A DNA stretch of 64,000 bases from Ralstonia sp. SET104. GTDB taxonomy: Bacteria; Pseudomonadota; Gammaproteobacteria; Burkholderiales; Burkholderiaceae. The stretch lies in NCBI RefSeq assembly GCF_003851545.1, contig NZ_BHVX01000016.1:43424-107423 (forward strand), read 5' to 3'. Positions within the stretch are counted from its first letter, which is position 1, and each line of letters begins with the position of its first letter. Shown piece after piece: positions 37,045-47,514 of the stretch. Both the position numbers and the translations under genes were made by a program. The notes below the pieces were generated by a model that was given only the letters and a program-made list of their open reading frames with translations, was not told where the DNA came from and did not search any database.

Positions 37045-37971
37045 ATGACCACGCCGCTTTCCATCGATGCCGCTACCGCCGCCGCAGATGCTGCGCTGTT
37101 CCCCGGCTTCCGCCCGTTCCGCCAGACGGCCAACGGCGTGGAGATTGCAGGTGTGATCGGTGGCAGCGGGCCGCCACTGCTGTTGCTGCACGGTCATCCG
37201 CAAAGCCATGTGATCTGGCACAAGGTTGCACGTGAGCTGGCGCGCGATTACACGGTCGTCGCCACGGATTTGCGTGGCTATGGCGCCTCGTCCAAACCGG
37301 GCGGCAGCGCCCGGCACGCGGAATACAGCAAACGCACCATGGCGCAGGACCAGGTGGAGGTGATGCGCGCACTCGGCTTCGGCCGCTTCCGGCTGTGCGC
37401 GCACGATCGCGGCGCACGTGTGGCGCACCGCCTGTGCGTTGATCACCCCGTACACGTTGAGCGCGCCATGCTGCTCGACATCGCCCCCACGCTGGCCATG
37501 TACGAGCACACCGACATGGCATTTGCGTCGGCCTATTGGCACTGGTTTTTCCTCATCCAGCCGTCGCCGTTTCCCGAGACGCTCATTAACGCCACGCCTG
37601 ACTTCTACATCGGCAAGCTGATGGGCCTGCGCCACGCGGGGCTTGAACCGTTCGCCCCCGAGGCCATGGCCACCTACGCCGCCGCCATGCGCGAACCCGC
37701 CTGCGTGCACGCCATGTGCGAGGACTACCGTGCCGCCGCCACCATCGACCTCGAACACGACCGCGCCGACCGTGCTGCCGGCAAACGCGTGAGCGTGCCG
37801 CTGCGTGTGCTGTGGGGCGAGCACGGCGTGATCCAGGGGTGCTTCAGGCCGCTGGAGTTGTGGAGCGCGGTGGCCGATAACGTGAGCGGTGGCACGGTGC
37901 CGTGCGGGCACTACGTGCCGGAGGAGGCACCGCAGGCGTTGTTGGAGGAGATGCAGGCGTTCTTTGCGTGA
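37045..37971 (+). CDS. Alpha/beta hydrolase with a fluoroacetate/haloacetate dehalogenase active site
   Basis: A 308-residue alpha/beta hydrolase: HGHPQSHVIWHKVARELA oxyanion region, nucleophile Asp121 in AHDRGARVAHR, and a C-terminal His289 in CGHYVPEEAP. Arg122 and Arg125 (carboxylate binding), His166-Trp167 in SAYWHWFF and Tyr228 (the halide pocket) all match residues known in fluoroacetate dehalogenases. This suggests hydrolysis of a haloacid to a hydroxy acid. Epoxide hydrolases share the fold but not this Asp-Arg-xx-Arg plus His-Trp set. It stands alone, divergent from the DJ-1 gene. Confidence 0.8.
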   Translation: MTTPLSIDAATAAADAALFPGFRPFRQTANGVEIAGVIGGSGPPLLLLHGHPQSHVIWHKVARELARDYTVVATDLRGYGASSKPGGSARHAEYSKRTMAQDQVEVMRALGFGRFRLCAHDRGARVAHRLCVDHPVHVERAMLLDIAPTLAMYEHTDMAFASAYWHWFFLIQPSPFPETLINATPDFYIGKLMGLRHAGLEPFAPEAMATYAAAMREPACVHAMCEDYRAAATIDLEHDRADRAAGKRVSVPLRVLWGEHGVIQGCFRPLELWSAVADNVSGGTVPCGHYVPEEAPQALLEEMQAFFA

Positions 37972-38181
37972 GACTGGCCGAATCGCTTTGCCGGTATCGC
38001 TTAATGAATCTGATGCCGACTTGGAAGTTTGCCGGCCTCATTGACCAAACGGCTTGCGGGGCGGCGCCGCATCGGTGCATTCGGGCGCATTCGGGCGCGT
38101 TGGGTGAGTTGGGGCGTGGGGCGCTACGGGTTTCGGCATGCCTGGCGAGCAAAAGCATCGCTGCATTGCAGCGCCAGCAGG

Positions 38182-39147
38182 TCAATCACGGTTGCGGATG
38201 TGCCCCTGCTCAACCGTGGCGGCTCCCGCCTTGACCAGCGCGGCGATGGCGGCATCCAGCAGTTGCGTCATCGACTGGCTGGCAAAGAAGTGCGCCTGCA
38301 TGCGCGATATCAGGGAGGTCTGCCCGAACCACGCGGCCAGTGCCTGATGCGGGAGCGCCTGTTGCTCCAGCAGCTTGAACTTCACCAGCACGCGAATGGC
38401 GTGCAGGGCATTGCGCTGCGGATCGGCCCGCAGATACGCCAGCCGTCCGAGCGATGCATCAATGGCGGCATTGACTTCAGTGAAGGGCCTGCCGTGTCCG
38501 GGAATCACGACGCGCGCATCGAGCTGCGCGATGCGTTCGAGAATGGCCTGCTGTTCGGCAAAACCGCTCTCGCCTTCCAGTTCGGGAAAGATCACGCCAA
38601 AGCCGCGCTCCCACAGCGCATCGGCGGAAATCAGCACGCGCGTATCGGGGCTGTAGAGGATGACCGCGTTCGGGTCATGCCCCGGCGCGCTGATGACTTG
38701 CCAGTCGAAGCCGCCCAGGCGCGCGGTCATGCCGTTGGCCAGACCGGCGTCGGTATCGCTGCCGGGCAGCGTGAAACGCGCGCATTCCTGGCCGGTGGGG
38801 CCGTAGCTGAGGGCGTCGGTATCCCAGCGGCGCACATCGTCGATTTGTGCAGCAGGCACGCGTGTGCGGCAGCCGTAGAGCGCTTGCAGCGCCGCGTTGC
38901 CGCCGCAGTGATCGGAGTGCAGGTGCGTATTGAACAGACGGCGCAGCGGCTGGCCTTGGAGCGCATGCTGGACCAGCGCGACAGTCTGCGGTGCGTGCGT
39001 GAGATAGCCGGAGTCGACCAGCGCGCAACCGCCGTGCGCCTCATCGTCAAAGAAGAGGATGTTGTTGGACGACAGCCAGCCGCGCTCGAACACGCGCATC
39101 GAATTGGGTAGATGCGCGGGCAAGGTGCTGATGTCGTGTTCGGCCAT
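38182..39147 (-). CDS. MBL-fold metallo-hydrolase
   Basis: A 321-residue metallo-beta-lactamase-fold protein with the zinc motif HLHSDH (His75, His77, Asp79, His80), a second His in SAPGHDPNAVILYSP, an Asp in LISADALWERG and a late His in VIPGHGRPF. The C-terminal ~80 residues are helical. Substrate unknown; relatives hydrolyse thioesters. It is the last gene of the ghrA-mvaB-ybaK-DUF1289 run and may belong to the LiuR-controlled unit. Confidence 0.85.
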   Translation of the reverse strand: MAEHDISTLPAHLPNSMRVFERGWLSSNNILFFDDEAHGGCALVDSGYLTHAPQTVALVQHALQGQPLRRLFNTHLHSDHCGGNAALQALYGCRTRVPAAQIDDVRRWDTDALSYGPTGQECARFTLPGSDTDAGLANGMTARLGGFDWQVISAPGHDPNAVILYSPDTRVLISADALWERGFGVIFPELEGESGFAEQQAILERIAQLDARVVIPGHGRPFTEVNAAIDASLGRLAYLRADPQRNALHAIRVLVKFKLLEQQALPHQALAAWFGQTSLISRMQAHFFASQSMTQLLDAAIAALVKAGAATVEQGHIRNRD

Positions 39148-39176
39148 GGCGATGAGGCGGTCAGGCGATGAGGTGG

Positions 39177-39443
39177 TCAGGCGCAGGGAGTGTCGTTGAG
39201 CCAGTTGCAGGCGCGCTCGGGCAGGGTCTTCCAGACTGCCAGGCGTGCGGCGTCACTCATGGTGGACCACGCTGCGATTTCGTCGATCGTGCGCATGCAA
39301 CCGATGCAGAGGCCGCGCGCTTCGTTCATCTTGCACACGTTGATGCACGGCGAGGTGACCGGCTGTGCGCGCTCGGCCTGCGCGCGGCTGTTGCGCAGTT
39401 TGCCGAGCGATTGCTTCAGTTGCGCACGCGTGCAGGCGTCCAT
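39177..39443 (-). CDS. DUF1289 family protein
   Basis: An 88-residue protein with the DUF1289 cysteine pattern (SPCINVCKMNEARGLCIGC followed by MRTIDEIAAWSTMSDAARLAVWKTLPER), which probably binds a metal or Fe-S cluster. Function is unknown. It lies 10 bp downstream of ybaK and 29 bp upstream of the MBL gene, so all three are likely co-transcribed. Confidence 0.87.
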   Translation of the reverse strand: MDACTRAQLKQSLGKLRNSRAQAERAQPVTSPCINVCKMNEARGLCIGCMRTIDEIAAWSTMSDAARLAVWKTLPERACNWLNDTPCA

Positions 39444-39453
39444 AAGCGTCCGA

Positions 39454-39954
39454 TCAATTGCGCTGGGCGATATCGGCTACCGGGGCGCCGGTCATCGCTT
39501 CCAGTTCGGCGGGCGTGAGGTTGAACACCGCGTGCGGATGCCCCGCAGCGGCCCACACGCTGTCGTACTGGAACAGATCCTGGTCGAGCAGCATGACGGG
39601 CTTGACGGCATGGCCCACCGGACATACGCCGCCGATGGCGTAGCCGGTTTTCTCGCGCACGAACTTGGCGTCAGCCTTGGCGAGCGCGCCCACGTGTGCA
39701 GAAACCTTGGTTTCGTCAACACGGTTGGTGCCGCTGGCAATTACCAGCACCGGCACGTCGTCTTCGGCGCGCCGAAAGATGATCGACTTGGCGATCTCCG
39801 CCACCGAGCAGCCCAGACCGGCGGCGGCTTCGGCGGAGGTCTTGCCGGTGGCCGGCAGCATCACGATGGCTTTTTCGTAGCCGAGCGAGCGCAGGTGGTC
39901 GGCCACGCGCTGAGCGGATTCAGGCAGGGGGGCGTTCGTATCGGTCGCGGTCAT
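39454..39954 (-). CDS. ybaK: YbaK/EbsC family aminoacyl-tRNA deacylase
   Basis: A 166-residue protein of the YbaK/ProX editing family: CSVAEIAKSIIFRRAEDDVPVLVIASGTNRVDETKVSAHVG with the conserved AKSIIF and the catalytic Lys in that segment, then GYAIGGVCPVGH and LDQDLFQYDSVWAAAGHPHAVFNLTP. It hydrolyses mischarged tRNA, typically Cys-tRNA(Pro). It starts 19 bp after mvaB on the same strand. Confidence 0.88.
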   Translation of the reverse strand: MTATDTNAPLPESAQRVADHLRSLGYEKAIVMLPATGKTSAEAAAGLGCSVAEIAKSIIFRRAEDDVPVLVIASGTNRVDETKVSAHVGALAKADAKFVREKTGYAIGGVCPVGHAVKPVMLLDQDLFQYDSVWAAAGHPHAVFNLTPAELEAMTGAPVADIAQRN

Positions 39955-39973
39955 CGTTGTTCTTCGTGATGGG

Positions 39974-40903
39974 TCAGATGCAGGCTTGGGCGATCTGGTC
40001 CTGCAGCTTGAGCAGCAGCGCACGGCCCGCGCGTGAGGCGGTCGGGCGGCCAATGGCCTGCGAGATGAAATCACCCGCCAGCACCACCTTGTCCAGATCG
40101 ATGCCGGTGCGAATGCCCAGGCCGTGCAGCAGGTACAGCACGTCTTCAGTCGCAACGTTGCCGGTTGCGCCCTTGGCGTAAGGGCAGCCGCCCAGGCCCG
40201 CCACCGATGCATGGAAGATGTTGATGCCCACTTCCAGGCTGGCAAGGATGTTGGCCAGCGCCTGGCCGTACGTGTCGTGGAAGTGGCCGGAAAGGCGGTC
40301 TATCGGGAACGTTGCCGCAGCGGCTTCCATCACCGTCTTCACGCGCCCGGCGGTGCCCACGCCGATGGTGTCGGCAATGTCAATCTCATCGCATCCGAGG
40401 TCGGCCATGCGCTTAATTACATCCACCACCGATGCCACTGGCACCTCGCCCTGATACGGGCAGCCCAGCGAGCACGAGATCGACCCGCGCACACGGATGC
40501 CCGCATCCTTCGCCGCCTTGGCGACCGGCGCGAAGCGTTCAATCGATTCCGCAATCGAGCAGTTGATGTTCTTCTGCGCAAACGCCTCGCTGGCTGCACT
40601 GAAGATCACGACTTCATCTGCACCTGCCGCAGCGGCGCCCTCAAAACCCTTCATGTTGGGCGTGAGCACCGAATACAGCGTGCCTGGCCGGCGCTGGATG
40701 CGCGCCATCACCTCGGCGCCGTCGGCCATTGCCGGCACCCATTTGGGTGACACGAACGAGGCCGCTTCCACGTTCACAAATCCAGCATCGGACAGCCGGT
40801 TCACCAGCTCGACCTTGGTATCGGTGGAGACCGGCGCTTTCTCGTTTTGCAGCCCATCGCGCGGGCCGACTTCGACCATCTTCACGAAATGCGGATAGCT
40901 CAT
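39974..40903 (-). CDS. mvaB: Hydroxymethylglutaryl-CoA lyase
   Basis: A 309-residue HMGL-like TIM barrel starting MSYPHFVKMVEVGPRDGLQNE, with the metal/substrate residues Arg15 and Asp16. Later elements include GSISCSLGCPYQGEV, the His pair in LSGHFHDTYGQALAN and the catalytic-loop Cys in VAGLGGCPYAKGATGN. It cleaves HMG-CoA to acetoacetate and acetyl-CoA, the last step of leucine catabolism (also called liuE). The start codon lies one base after the ghrA stop (TGAGATG), so it is co-translated with ghrA and shares the LiuR-type operator upstream of that gene. Confidence 0.95.
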   Translation of the reverse strand: MSYPHFVKMVEVGPRDGLQNEKAPVSTDTKVELVNRLSDAGFVNVEAASFVSPKWVPAMADGAEVMARIQRRPGTLYSVLTPNMKGFEGAAAAGADEVVIFSAASEAFAQKNINCSIAESIERFAPVAKAAKDAGIRVRGSISCSLGCPYQGEVPVASVVDVIKRMADLGCDEIDIADTIGVGTAGRVKTVMEAAAATFPIDRLSGHFHDTYGQALANILASLEVGINIFHASVAGLGGCPYAKGATGNVATEDVLYLLHGLGIRTGIDLDKVVLAGDFISQAIGRPTASRAGRALLLKLQDQIAQACI

Positions 40904-40904
40904 C

Positions 40905-41846
40905 TCAGTAACCTCGTTGCAGATCGACGATGCCGACGATGGGTTCGCCAGCTTCCAGCGCGCGGATCTTGCGCGCGATCTGGGCAATGCTCACCTCGCG
41001 CAGCGTCAGCGCCGAAATGTGCGGCGTGATGTGGATGCGCGGTTCGGTCCAGAAAGGGTGATCGGCGGGCAACGGCTCCTGGCGGAACACGTCGAGCGCC
41101 GCGCCGGCAATGTGGCCGCTGCGCACGGCGGCCAATAGATCCTCTTCCACCACATGTTTGCCACGTGCCACGTTGATCAGGAACGCGCCGGAGCCAAGCT
41201 GATTGAGCAGCGCGGCGTCAATCACGTTCTCGGTGTCGGCGGTGAGCGGCAGCACGTTCACCAGCACGCGCGTGCCGGACAGGAAATCCGGTAGCGCATC
41301 GGTACCTGCGCGGCAGTCGATACCATCAATGGCTTTGGCCGACCGGCTCCACCCGCGCACCGGAAAACCGAAGCCGGCCAGCGTCTTCGCGATGTGCGTG
41401 CCGAGCACGCCCAAGCCCAGCACGCCAACAACAAAATCATCGCGGTTGAACGGTTTGAGGAAGCGCCACATCCTGGCTTGCTGCTGGCGTTCGTATTCGT
41501 CGAGCCGACGGAAGAAGCGCAGCACGGCATGCGTGACGTACTCGCCCATCTGCGCGGCCATTCCGGCGTCGTCCAGGCGCACGATCGGCAGGCCATCGGG
41601 CAACGCATCGGGCGATTGCGCGCGCAGGCCCAGGATGGCATCCACGCCCGCGCCCAGGTTGAACACTGCGCGCAAGTCGCGGCGCCCGCGCAGCATGTCG
41701 GCGGGCGGTTGCCAGACCACGGCATAGTCCGCGTCCTGCGCGGCCCCTTGCTCCCACACCGACAACCGCGCCTCAGGCAGCGCCTGCGCAAAACCATCGA
41801 GCCAGGGTTGGGGTTTGCCGTCGGGCGTGTAGATCTGGATGTGCAT
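40905..41846 (-). CDS. ghrA: D-2-hydroxyacid dehydrogenase, GhrA-like
   Basis: A 313-residue member of the D-isomer 2-hydroxyacid dehydrogenases, of the GhrA type. The Rossmann motif VVGVLGLGVLGTHIAKTL is followed by the catalytic Arg in FLINVARGKHVVEEDLL, a Glu in ALDVFRQEPLPADHPFW and the His in ITPHISAL. GhrA reduces glyoxylate and hydroxypyruvate, but its placement as first gene of a LiuR-operator unit with HMG-CoA lyase suggests a branched-chain 2-keto acid as a possible substrate. The operator lies 24 bp upstream of its start. Confidence 0.88.
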   Translation of the reverse strand: MHIQIYTPDGKPQPWLDGFAQALPEARLSVWEQGAAQDADYAVVWQPPADMLRGRRDLRAVFNLGAGVDAILGLRAQSPDALPDGLPIVRLDDAGMAAQMGEYVTHAVLRFFRRLDEYERQQQARMWRFLKPFNRDDFVVGVLGLGVLGTHIAKTLAGFGFPVRGWSRSAKAIDGIDCRAGTDALPDFLSGTRVLVNVLPLTADTENVIDAALLNQLGSGAFLINVARGKHVVEEDLLAAVRSGHIAGAALDVFRQEPLPADHPFWTEPRIHITPHISALTLREVSIAQIARKIRALEAGEPIVGIVDLQRGY

Positions 41847-41870
41847 CTGGGGCGACTTCGCGGTTCGTAG

Positions 41871-41886
41871 TTGACGTATACGTCAA
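41871..41886. promoter_or_regulatory. LiuR-type operator upstream of ghrA-mvaB
   Basis: TTGACGTATACGTCAA is a perfect 16-bp palindrome, 24 bp upstream of the ghrA start and 46 bp after the end of the MCC alpha gene. It is the same motif as the sites near icmF, liuA and liuR. Confidence 0.75.
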
Positions 41887-41932
41887 GCAGTGTAGCAGGG
41901 GCTGCCAAATGGCGTGGCAGCCCGCTTTGGCC

Positions 41933-43957
<2,025 letters not shown>

Positions 43958-43994
43958 TTGGTGTGTGTCTCCAGGCAGTCCTTCGGCGATTTTT

Positions 43995-44555
43995 TGCACT
44001 TGTGGTGCATCCCTTGTTTCATCCCCTGCCGGGGCTGACTCACTTTCTTTGTCTTGCCAAAGAAAGTAAGCAAAGAAAGGCGCGCCCAAGATGGCGACAC
44101 CTTCCTTGAATTTTCGTAACCGGGCGGAGATGGGGAAAACTCGCTGCGCTCAAACAGTTCCCCATCTTTCTTCCGCCCGCTTACAAAAATTCAAGGCGCC
44201 ATCTAGGGCAGGAACGTCAACGGCCAAACCGTTGGTCTGCGTGCCCCGTCAGGCTCTTGTGTGTTGCGGTGTGTTGCTGTGTGTTGCTTCGCTTTACGTC
44301 TTGCTTGTACTTACTACTGCGGTGGTGCATCGATGGTGTGGCCGTACCTTGCCCTTGATGGCGCCTTGAATTTCTGTTGCAGGGAGGAAAAAGGAAGGGA
44401 AACTGTTTGAGCGCAGCGAGTTTTTCCCTTCCCCTCCCTGCGACAGAAATTCAAGGAGTCTTTCGCCATCTCGGGCGCGCCTTTCTTTGCTTACTTTCTT
44501 TGGCAAGACAAAGAAAGTGAGTCAGCCCCGGCAGGGGATGAAACAAGGGATGGAC
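43995..44555. repeat. Large nested palindromic element (about 545-bp core)
   Basis: Two 90-bp arms (44008-44097 and 44463-44552) are reverse complements with a single mismatch. Inside them lie two 93-bp hairpin units in mirror positions (44104-44196 and 44364-44456), each a palindrome bounded by CCTTGAAT / ATTCAAGG and sharing an inverted core AAACTCGCTGCGCTCAAACA-like loop. The middle (44197-44363) is also roughly symmetric about position 44280. It fills most of the 631-bp gap between bioB and the MCC alpha gene. No coding sequence is credible in it. Its right end matches the element at 54156-54254. Confidence 0.88.
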
Positions 44556-44588
44556 CGCCAACAAAAAACCATCCCCAAACCAACCGCT

Positions 44589-45671
44589 TCAGTCAGCAGG
44601 CGTAATGTCGATATGGCAATGCGAAGAATGCGAGTGCCCAGCATCAGCGCTTTGATGCATGTGATCCTGCACCTCAACCCGCATCCCCAATCGCGCCAGC
44701 AGCTTGCGGTCCGCATCCGCCTCTGGGTTCTCGGTGGTCAACAGCTTCTCGCCATAGAAGATCGAGTTCGCCCCCGCCATAAAGCACAGCGCCTGCAGCG
44801 CATCGTCCATCGCCTCACGGCCAGCGGAGAGCCGCACCATCGCGCGGGGCATCGTGATCCGCGCCACGGCAATCGTGCGCACAAAATCGAACGGGTCGAG
44901 TGCTTCATTGCCGGCCAGCGGCGTGCCTTCCACCTTCACCAGGTTGTTGATCGGCACCGAATCCGGATACGGTTCCATGTTCGCCAGCTCGGCGATCAGG
45001 CCCGCACGCTCATGCACCGATTCGCCCAGGCCAACGATGCCGCCGCAACACACATTGATGCCCGCATCACGCACGTGCTCGAGGGTGTCGAGCCGATCCT
45101 GGTACGTGCGCGTGGTGATGATCTCGCCGTAGAACTCGGGTGCGGTATCGAGGTTGTGGTTGTAGTAGTCCAGCCCCGCATCTTTCAGTTGCGTGGCCTG
45201 TTCCTGCTTGAGCATGCCCAGCGTGACGCACGTCTCCAGCCCCATCGCCTTGACGCCGCGCACCATGTCGGCCACGGCATCGAGCTGATGCGGCTTCGGG
45301 TTGCGCCAGGCCGCGCCCATGCAGAAGCGGCTGGCGCCGTTTTGCTTGGCACGCGCGGCGGCTTCAAGCACGGCGTCGATCGGCATCAGCTTCTCGGCTT
45401 CCACGCCGGTGTCATAGCGCGCCGATTGCGGGCAGTACGAGCAATCCTCCGGGCAGCCACCGGTCTTGATGGACAGCAGTGTGGAGAGCTGCACCGCGTT
45501 CGCATCAAAGTTGGCGCGATGCACCTGCTGCGCCTGGAACAGCAAGTCATTGAATGGCAGCGCGAACAGCGCTTCGATGGCTTCGCGGCTCCAGCGCGCG
45601 TCGGGCGATTGACCTGGCGTGACGGGCACCTTGGCGGCGTTCGGAACGAAGTTGAGCGGCGTGTGTTGCAT
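44589..45671 (-). CDS. bioB: Biotin synthase
   Basis: A 360-residue radical-SAM enzyme with the [4Fe-4S] motif [13 protein letters not shown] (Cys73, Cys77, Cys80), the [2Fe-2S] ligands around [18 protein letters not shown] and [10 protein letters not shown], and an Arg near the C-terminal barrel end (VRLSAGRE). It inserts sulfur into dethiobiotin. The Cys/His-rich tail ([15 protein letters not shown]) is a lineage feature. It lies inside the liu cluster, between methylglutaconyl-CoA hydratase and the biotin-dependent MCC alpha gene, with no other bio gene present. The ATG at 45671 has an AAGGAAG site. Confidence 0.96.
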   Translation of the reverse strand: MQHTPLNFVPNAAKVPVTPGQSPDARWSREAIEALFALPFNDLLFQAQQVHRANFDANAVQLSTLLSIKTGGCPEDCSYCPQSARYDTGVEAEKLMPIDAVLEAAARAKQNGASRFCMGAAWRNPKPHQLDAVADMVRGVKAMGLETCVTLGMLKQEQATQLKDAGLDYYNHNLDTAPEFYGEIITTRTYQDRLDTLEHVRDAGINVCCGGIVGLGESVHERAGLIAELANMEPYPDSVPINNLVKVEGTPLAGNEALDPFDFVRTIAVARITMPRAMVRLSAGREAMDDALQALCFMAGANSIFYGEKLLTTENPEADADRKLLARLGMRVEVQDHMHQSADAGHSHSSHCHIDITPAD

Positions 45672-45715
45672 GAGGACTTCCTTCAAGTGATTCGTGATGT
45701 CTGTAGTTATGTGGA

Positions 45716-46510
45716 TCAGGCCGGCAGCAGCCAGTTTGGCTTGCGCTTGCCCAGGAAACTTTGCACGCCTTCGCGGCCTTCTTCCGAGGCGCGAATGGCG
45801 GCGATGCGTTCTGCGGTGTCGGCCAGCAGCGCGTCATTGACGGCGGCGCCGGACACTTCGCGCACGAGCCGCTTGCTCTCGCGTACGGCGTTCGGGCTGT
45901 TGGCGACGAGCGCGGCGGTGATGTCGCCCACCTTGGCGTCGAGCGCGTCCGGGCTCACCAATTCATGCACCAGGCCCAGGCGATGCGCTTCGGCAGCAGA
46001 GAAACGCTCGGCGGTGATGAAGTAGCGGCGCGACGCTTGCTCGCCCAATGCGCGGATCACGTACGGGCTGATGGTGGCCGGAATCAGCCCGAGCTTGGCT
46101 TCCGACAGGCAGAAGTTGGCCGTGTCGGCGGCGACAACGATGTCACATGCAGCGACCAGCCCGACGCCGCCCGCATACGTGTCGCCTTGCACGCGTGCGA
46201 TCACGGGTTTGGGGCAGGTGTAGATGGCGCGCAGCATCTCGGCTAGGCGCAGGGCGTCGGCGCGGTTCTCGTCGTCGGAGTAGCCGGCCATCTTCTTCAT
46301 CCAGTTCAGGTCGGCACCGGCGCAAAAGGCGGGGCCGTTGCCGGACAGAACGATGGCGCGCACGCCGGGCTCATCTGCCAGCGCGCGGAACGCGCCGGTC
46401 AGCTCAGCAATGACGGTTTCGTTAAAGGCGTTGCGCACGTCGGGCCGGTTGAGCGTGAGCGTGGCGACGGCGCCGCGCTGGCTGAAGGCGAGCGTTTCGA
46501 AGGCGTTCAT
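45716..46510 (-). CDS. liuC: Methylglutaconyl-CoA hydratase (enoyl-CoA hydratase family)
   Basis: A 264-residue crotonase-fold protein: [13 protein letters not shown], oxyanion segment [39 protein letters not shown] and the catalytic Glu in [19 protein letters not shown]. The ending GKRKPNW is typical of the 3-methylglutaconyl-CoA hydratase branch. It hydrates methylglutaconyl-CoA to HMG-CoA, the step between MCC and HMG-CoA lyase. It overlaps the upstream hydrolase gene by four bases (ATGA). Confidence 0.9.
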   Translation of the reverse strand: MNAFETLAFSQRGAVATLTLNRPDVRNAFNETVIAELTGAFRALADEPGVRAIVLSGNGPAFCAGADLNWMKKMAGYSDDENRADALRLAEMLRAIYTCPKPVIARVQGDTYAGGVGLVAACDIVVAADTANFCLSEAKLGLIPATISPYVIRALGEQASRRYFITAERFSAAEAHRLGLVHELVSPDALDAKVGDITAALVANSPNAVRESKRLVREVSGAAVNDALLADTAERIAAIRASEEGREGVQSFLGKRKPNWLLPA

Positions 46511-47484
46511 TCGGTGTCCTTGTGGGTGTCGGCCTTGGGGCCGTCGGGGTCGTCGGGGCCGGCGGCTTCAGAGGCGGCGCCCGCTTGTACGGGGCTGACC
46601 GGGCTTGCGGGCAAACCGAGTTCGCGCAGGAAGGCATCCACCTTTGGCAGCCAGATGGCAAGCCCCGCGTGGTTGGCAAACATGCCGTGCGAGTCGCTCT
46701 TGAAGTTGCCGTAGTCCACCAGTTGCGCCTTGCCTCCCGCGCTCGTGTAGGCGGCAAACATCTTCTCGGGCATCGGCTTGGGCCAATAGCTGTCGTTGTC
46801 GCCATAGAACCAGAGCGACGGATAGCGCGACTGGCGGCCATACGCCTCGAAGGCGTGCACAAGGTTGCTTTCCCAGGCGACGCAGGTGTCGTTGCGCAGG
46901 CCGCCCGCGAAGTTGATCAGGCCCCGCACGCCGGGGTAGCCCACCGTGCCGAAGGCCATCGTGGTCAGGCCGCCATGTGATTGGCCCATGACGACGATGT
47001 GGTTGCGGTCCACATACGGCTGCGCGGTCAGGTAGTCGAGCGCGGCCACTACGTCTTCGGCCTGGATGAGGCCGTTCGATTCCACATTGCAGCCGCTGCC
47101 GATATAGGCGCCGCCCGACTTGGAGAAGCCCTGGCGCATCGGGATGGCCACCACGTAGCCACGCGCGACCAGTGCCGCCGCCTGCTCGCTGTAGCGGGCG
47201 CGCGGCTGGAAGGCTGCATTGCCGCGCGACTTGCCGTGGTTGAGCACGATCAGCGGGAAGGGGCCGTCACCGGTCGGCTTGTAGATGGTGGTCTCCAGCT
47301 TGATGGTGAAGATGCCCGCAGACTTGGGCACTTCCACCACCGTTTCGCTGACGCCCGGCGGACTCGTCGACGGGTTGGCCGGCTTATCCTGCGCATGCGC
47401 GGCCGTCAGCAGCAACAGCGGCAGCAGCGCGCAGCCAACGGCTGCCCAGGCGCTGCGCCACGTTTGCGCGGTGTTGCTGTTCAC
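46507..47484 (-). CDS. Secreted alpha/beta hydrolase, dienelactone-hydrolase-like
   Basis: A 325-residue protein with a signal peptide (cut near AHA-QDK, residue 31) and an alpha/beta-hydrolase domain: PLIVLNHGKSRGN, nucleophile Ser in VVMGQSHGGLTTM, LWFYGDNDSYWP and a late His in NFKSDSHGMF. The C-terminal tail is Pro/Asp-rich. It is a periplasmic esterase or peptidase-like enzyme of unknown substrate. Odd for a leucine pathway, it sits between liuB and liuC and is translationally coupled to liuC. Confidence 0.8.
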   Translation of the reverse strand: MNSNTAQTWRSAWAAVGCALLPLLLLTAAHAQDKPANPSTSPPGVSETVVEVPKSAGIFTIKLETTIYKPTGDGPFPLIVLNHGKSRGNAAFQPRARYSEQAAALVARGYVVAIPMRQGFSKSGGAYIGSGCNVESNGLIQAEDVVAALDYLTAQPYVDRNHIVVMGQSHGGLTTMAFGTVGYPGVRGLINFAGGLRNDTCVAWESNLVHAFEAYGRQSRYPSLWFYGDNDSYWPKPMPEKMFAAYTSAGGKAQLVDYGNFKSDSHGMFANHAGLAIWLPKVDAFLRELGLPASPVSPVQAGAASEAAGPDDPDGPKADTHKDTE

Positions 47485-47514
47485 TGCAAATTCCTTATTC
47501 GATGGGTGGCCCGC

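Noticed and set aside
43958..44588. Insertion sequence with transposase
   Set aside because: The element has terminal inverted repeats but no reading frame that could encode a transposase.
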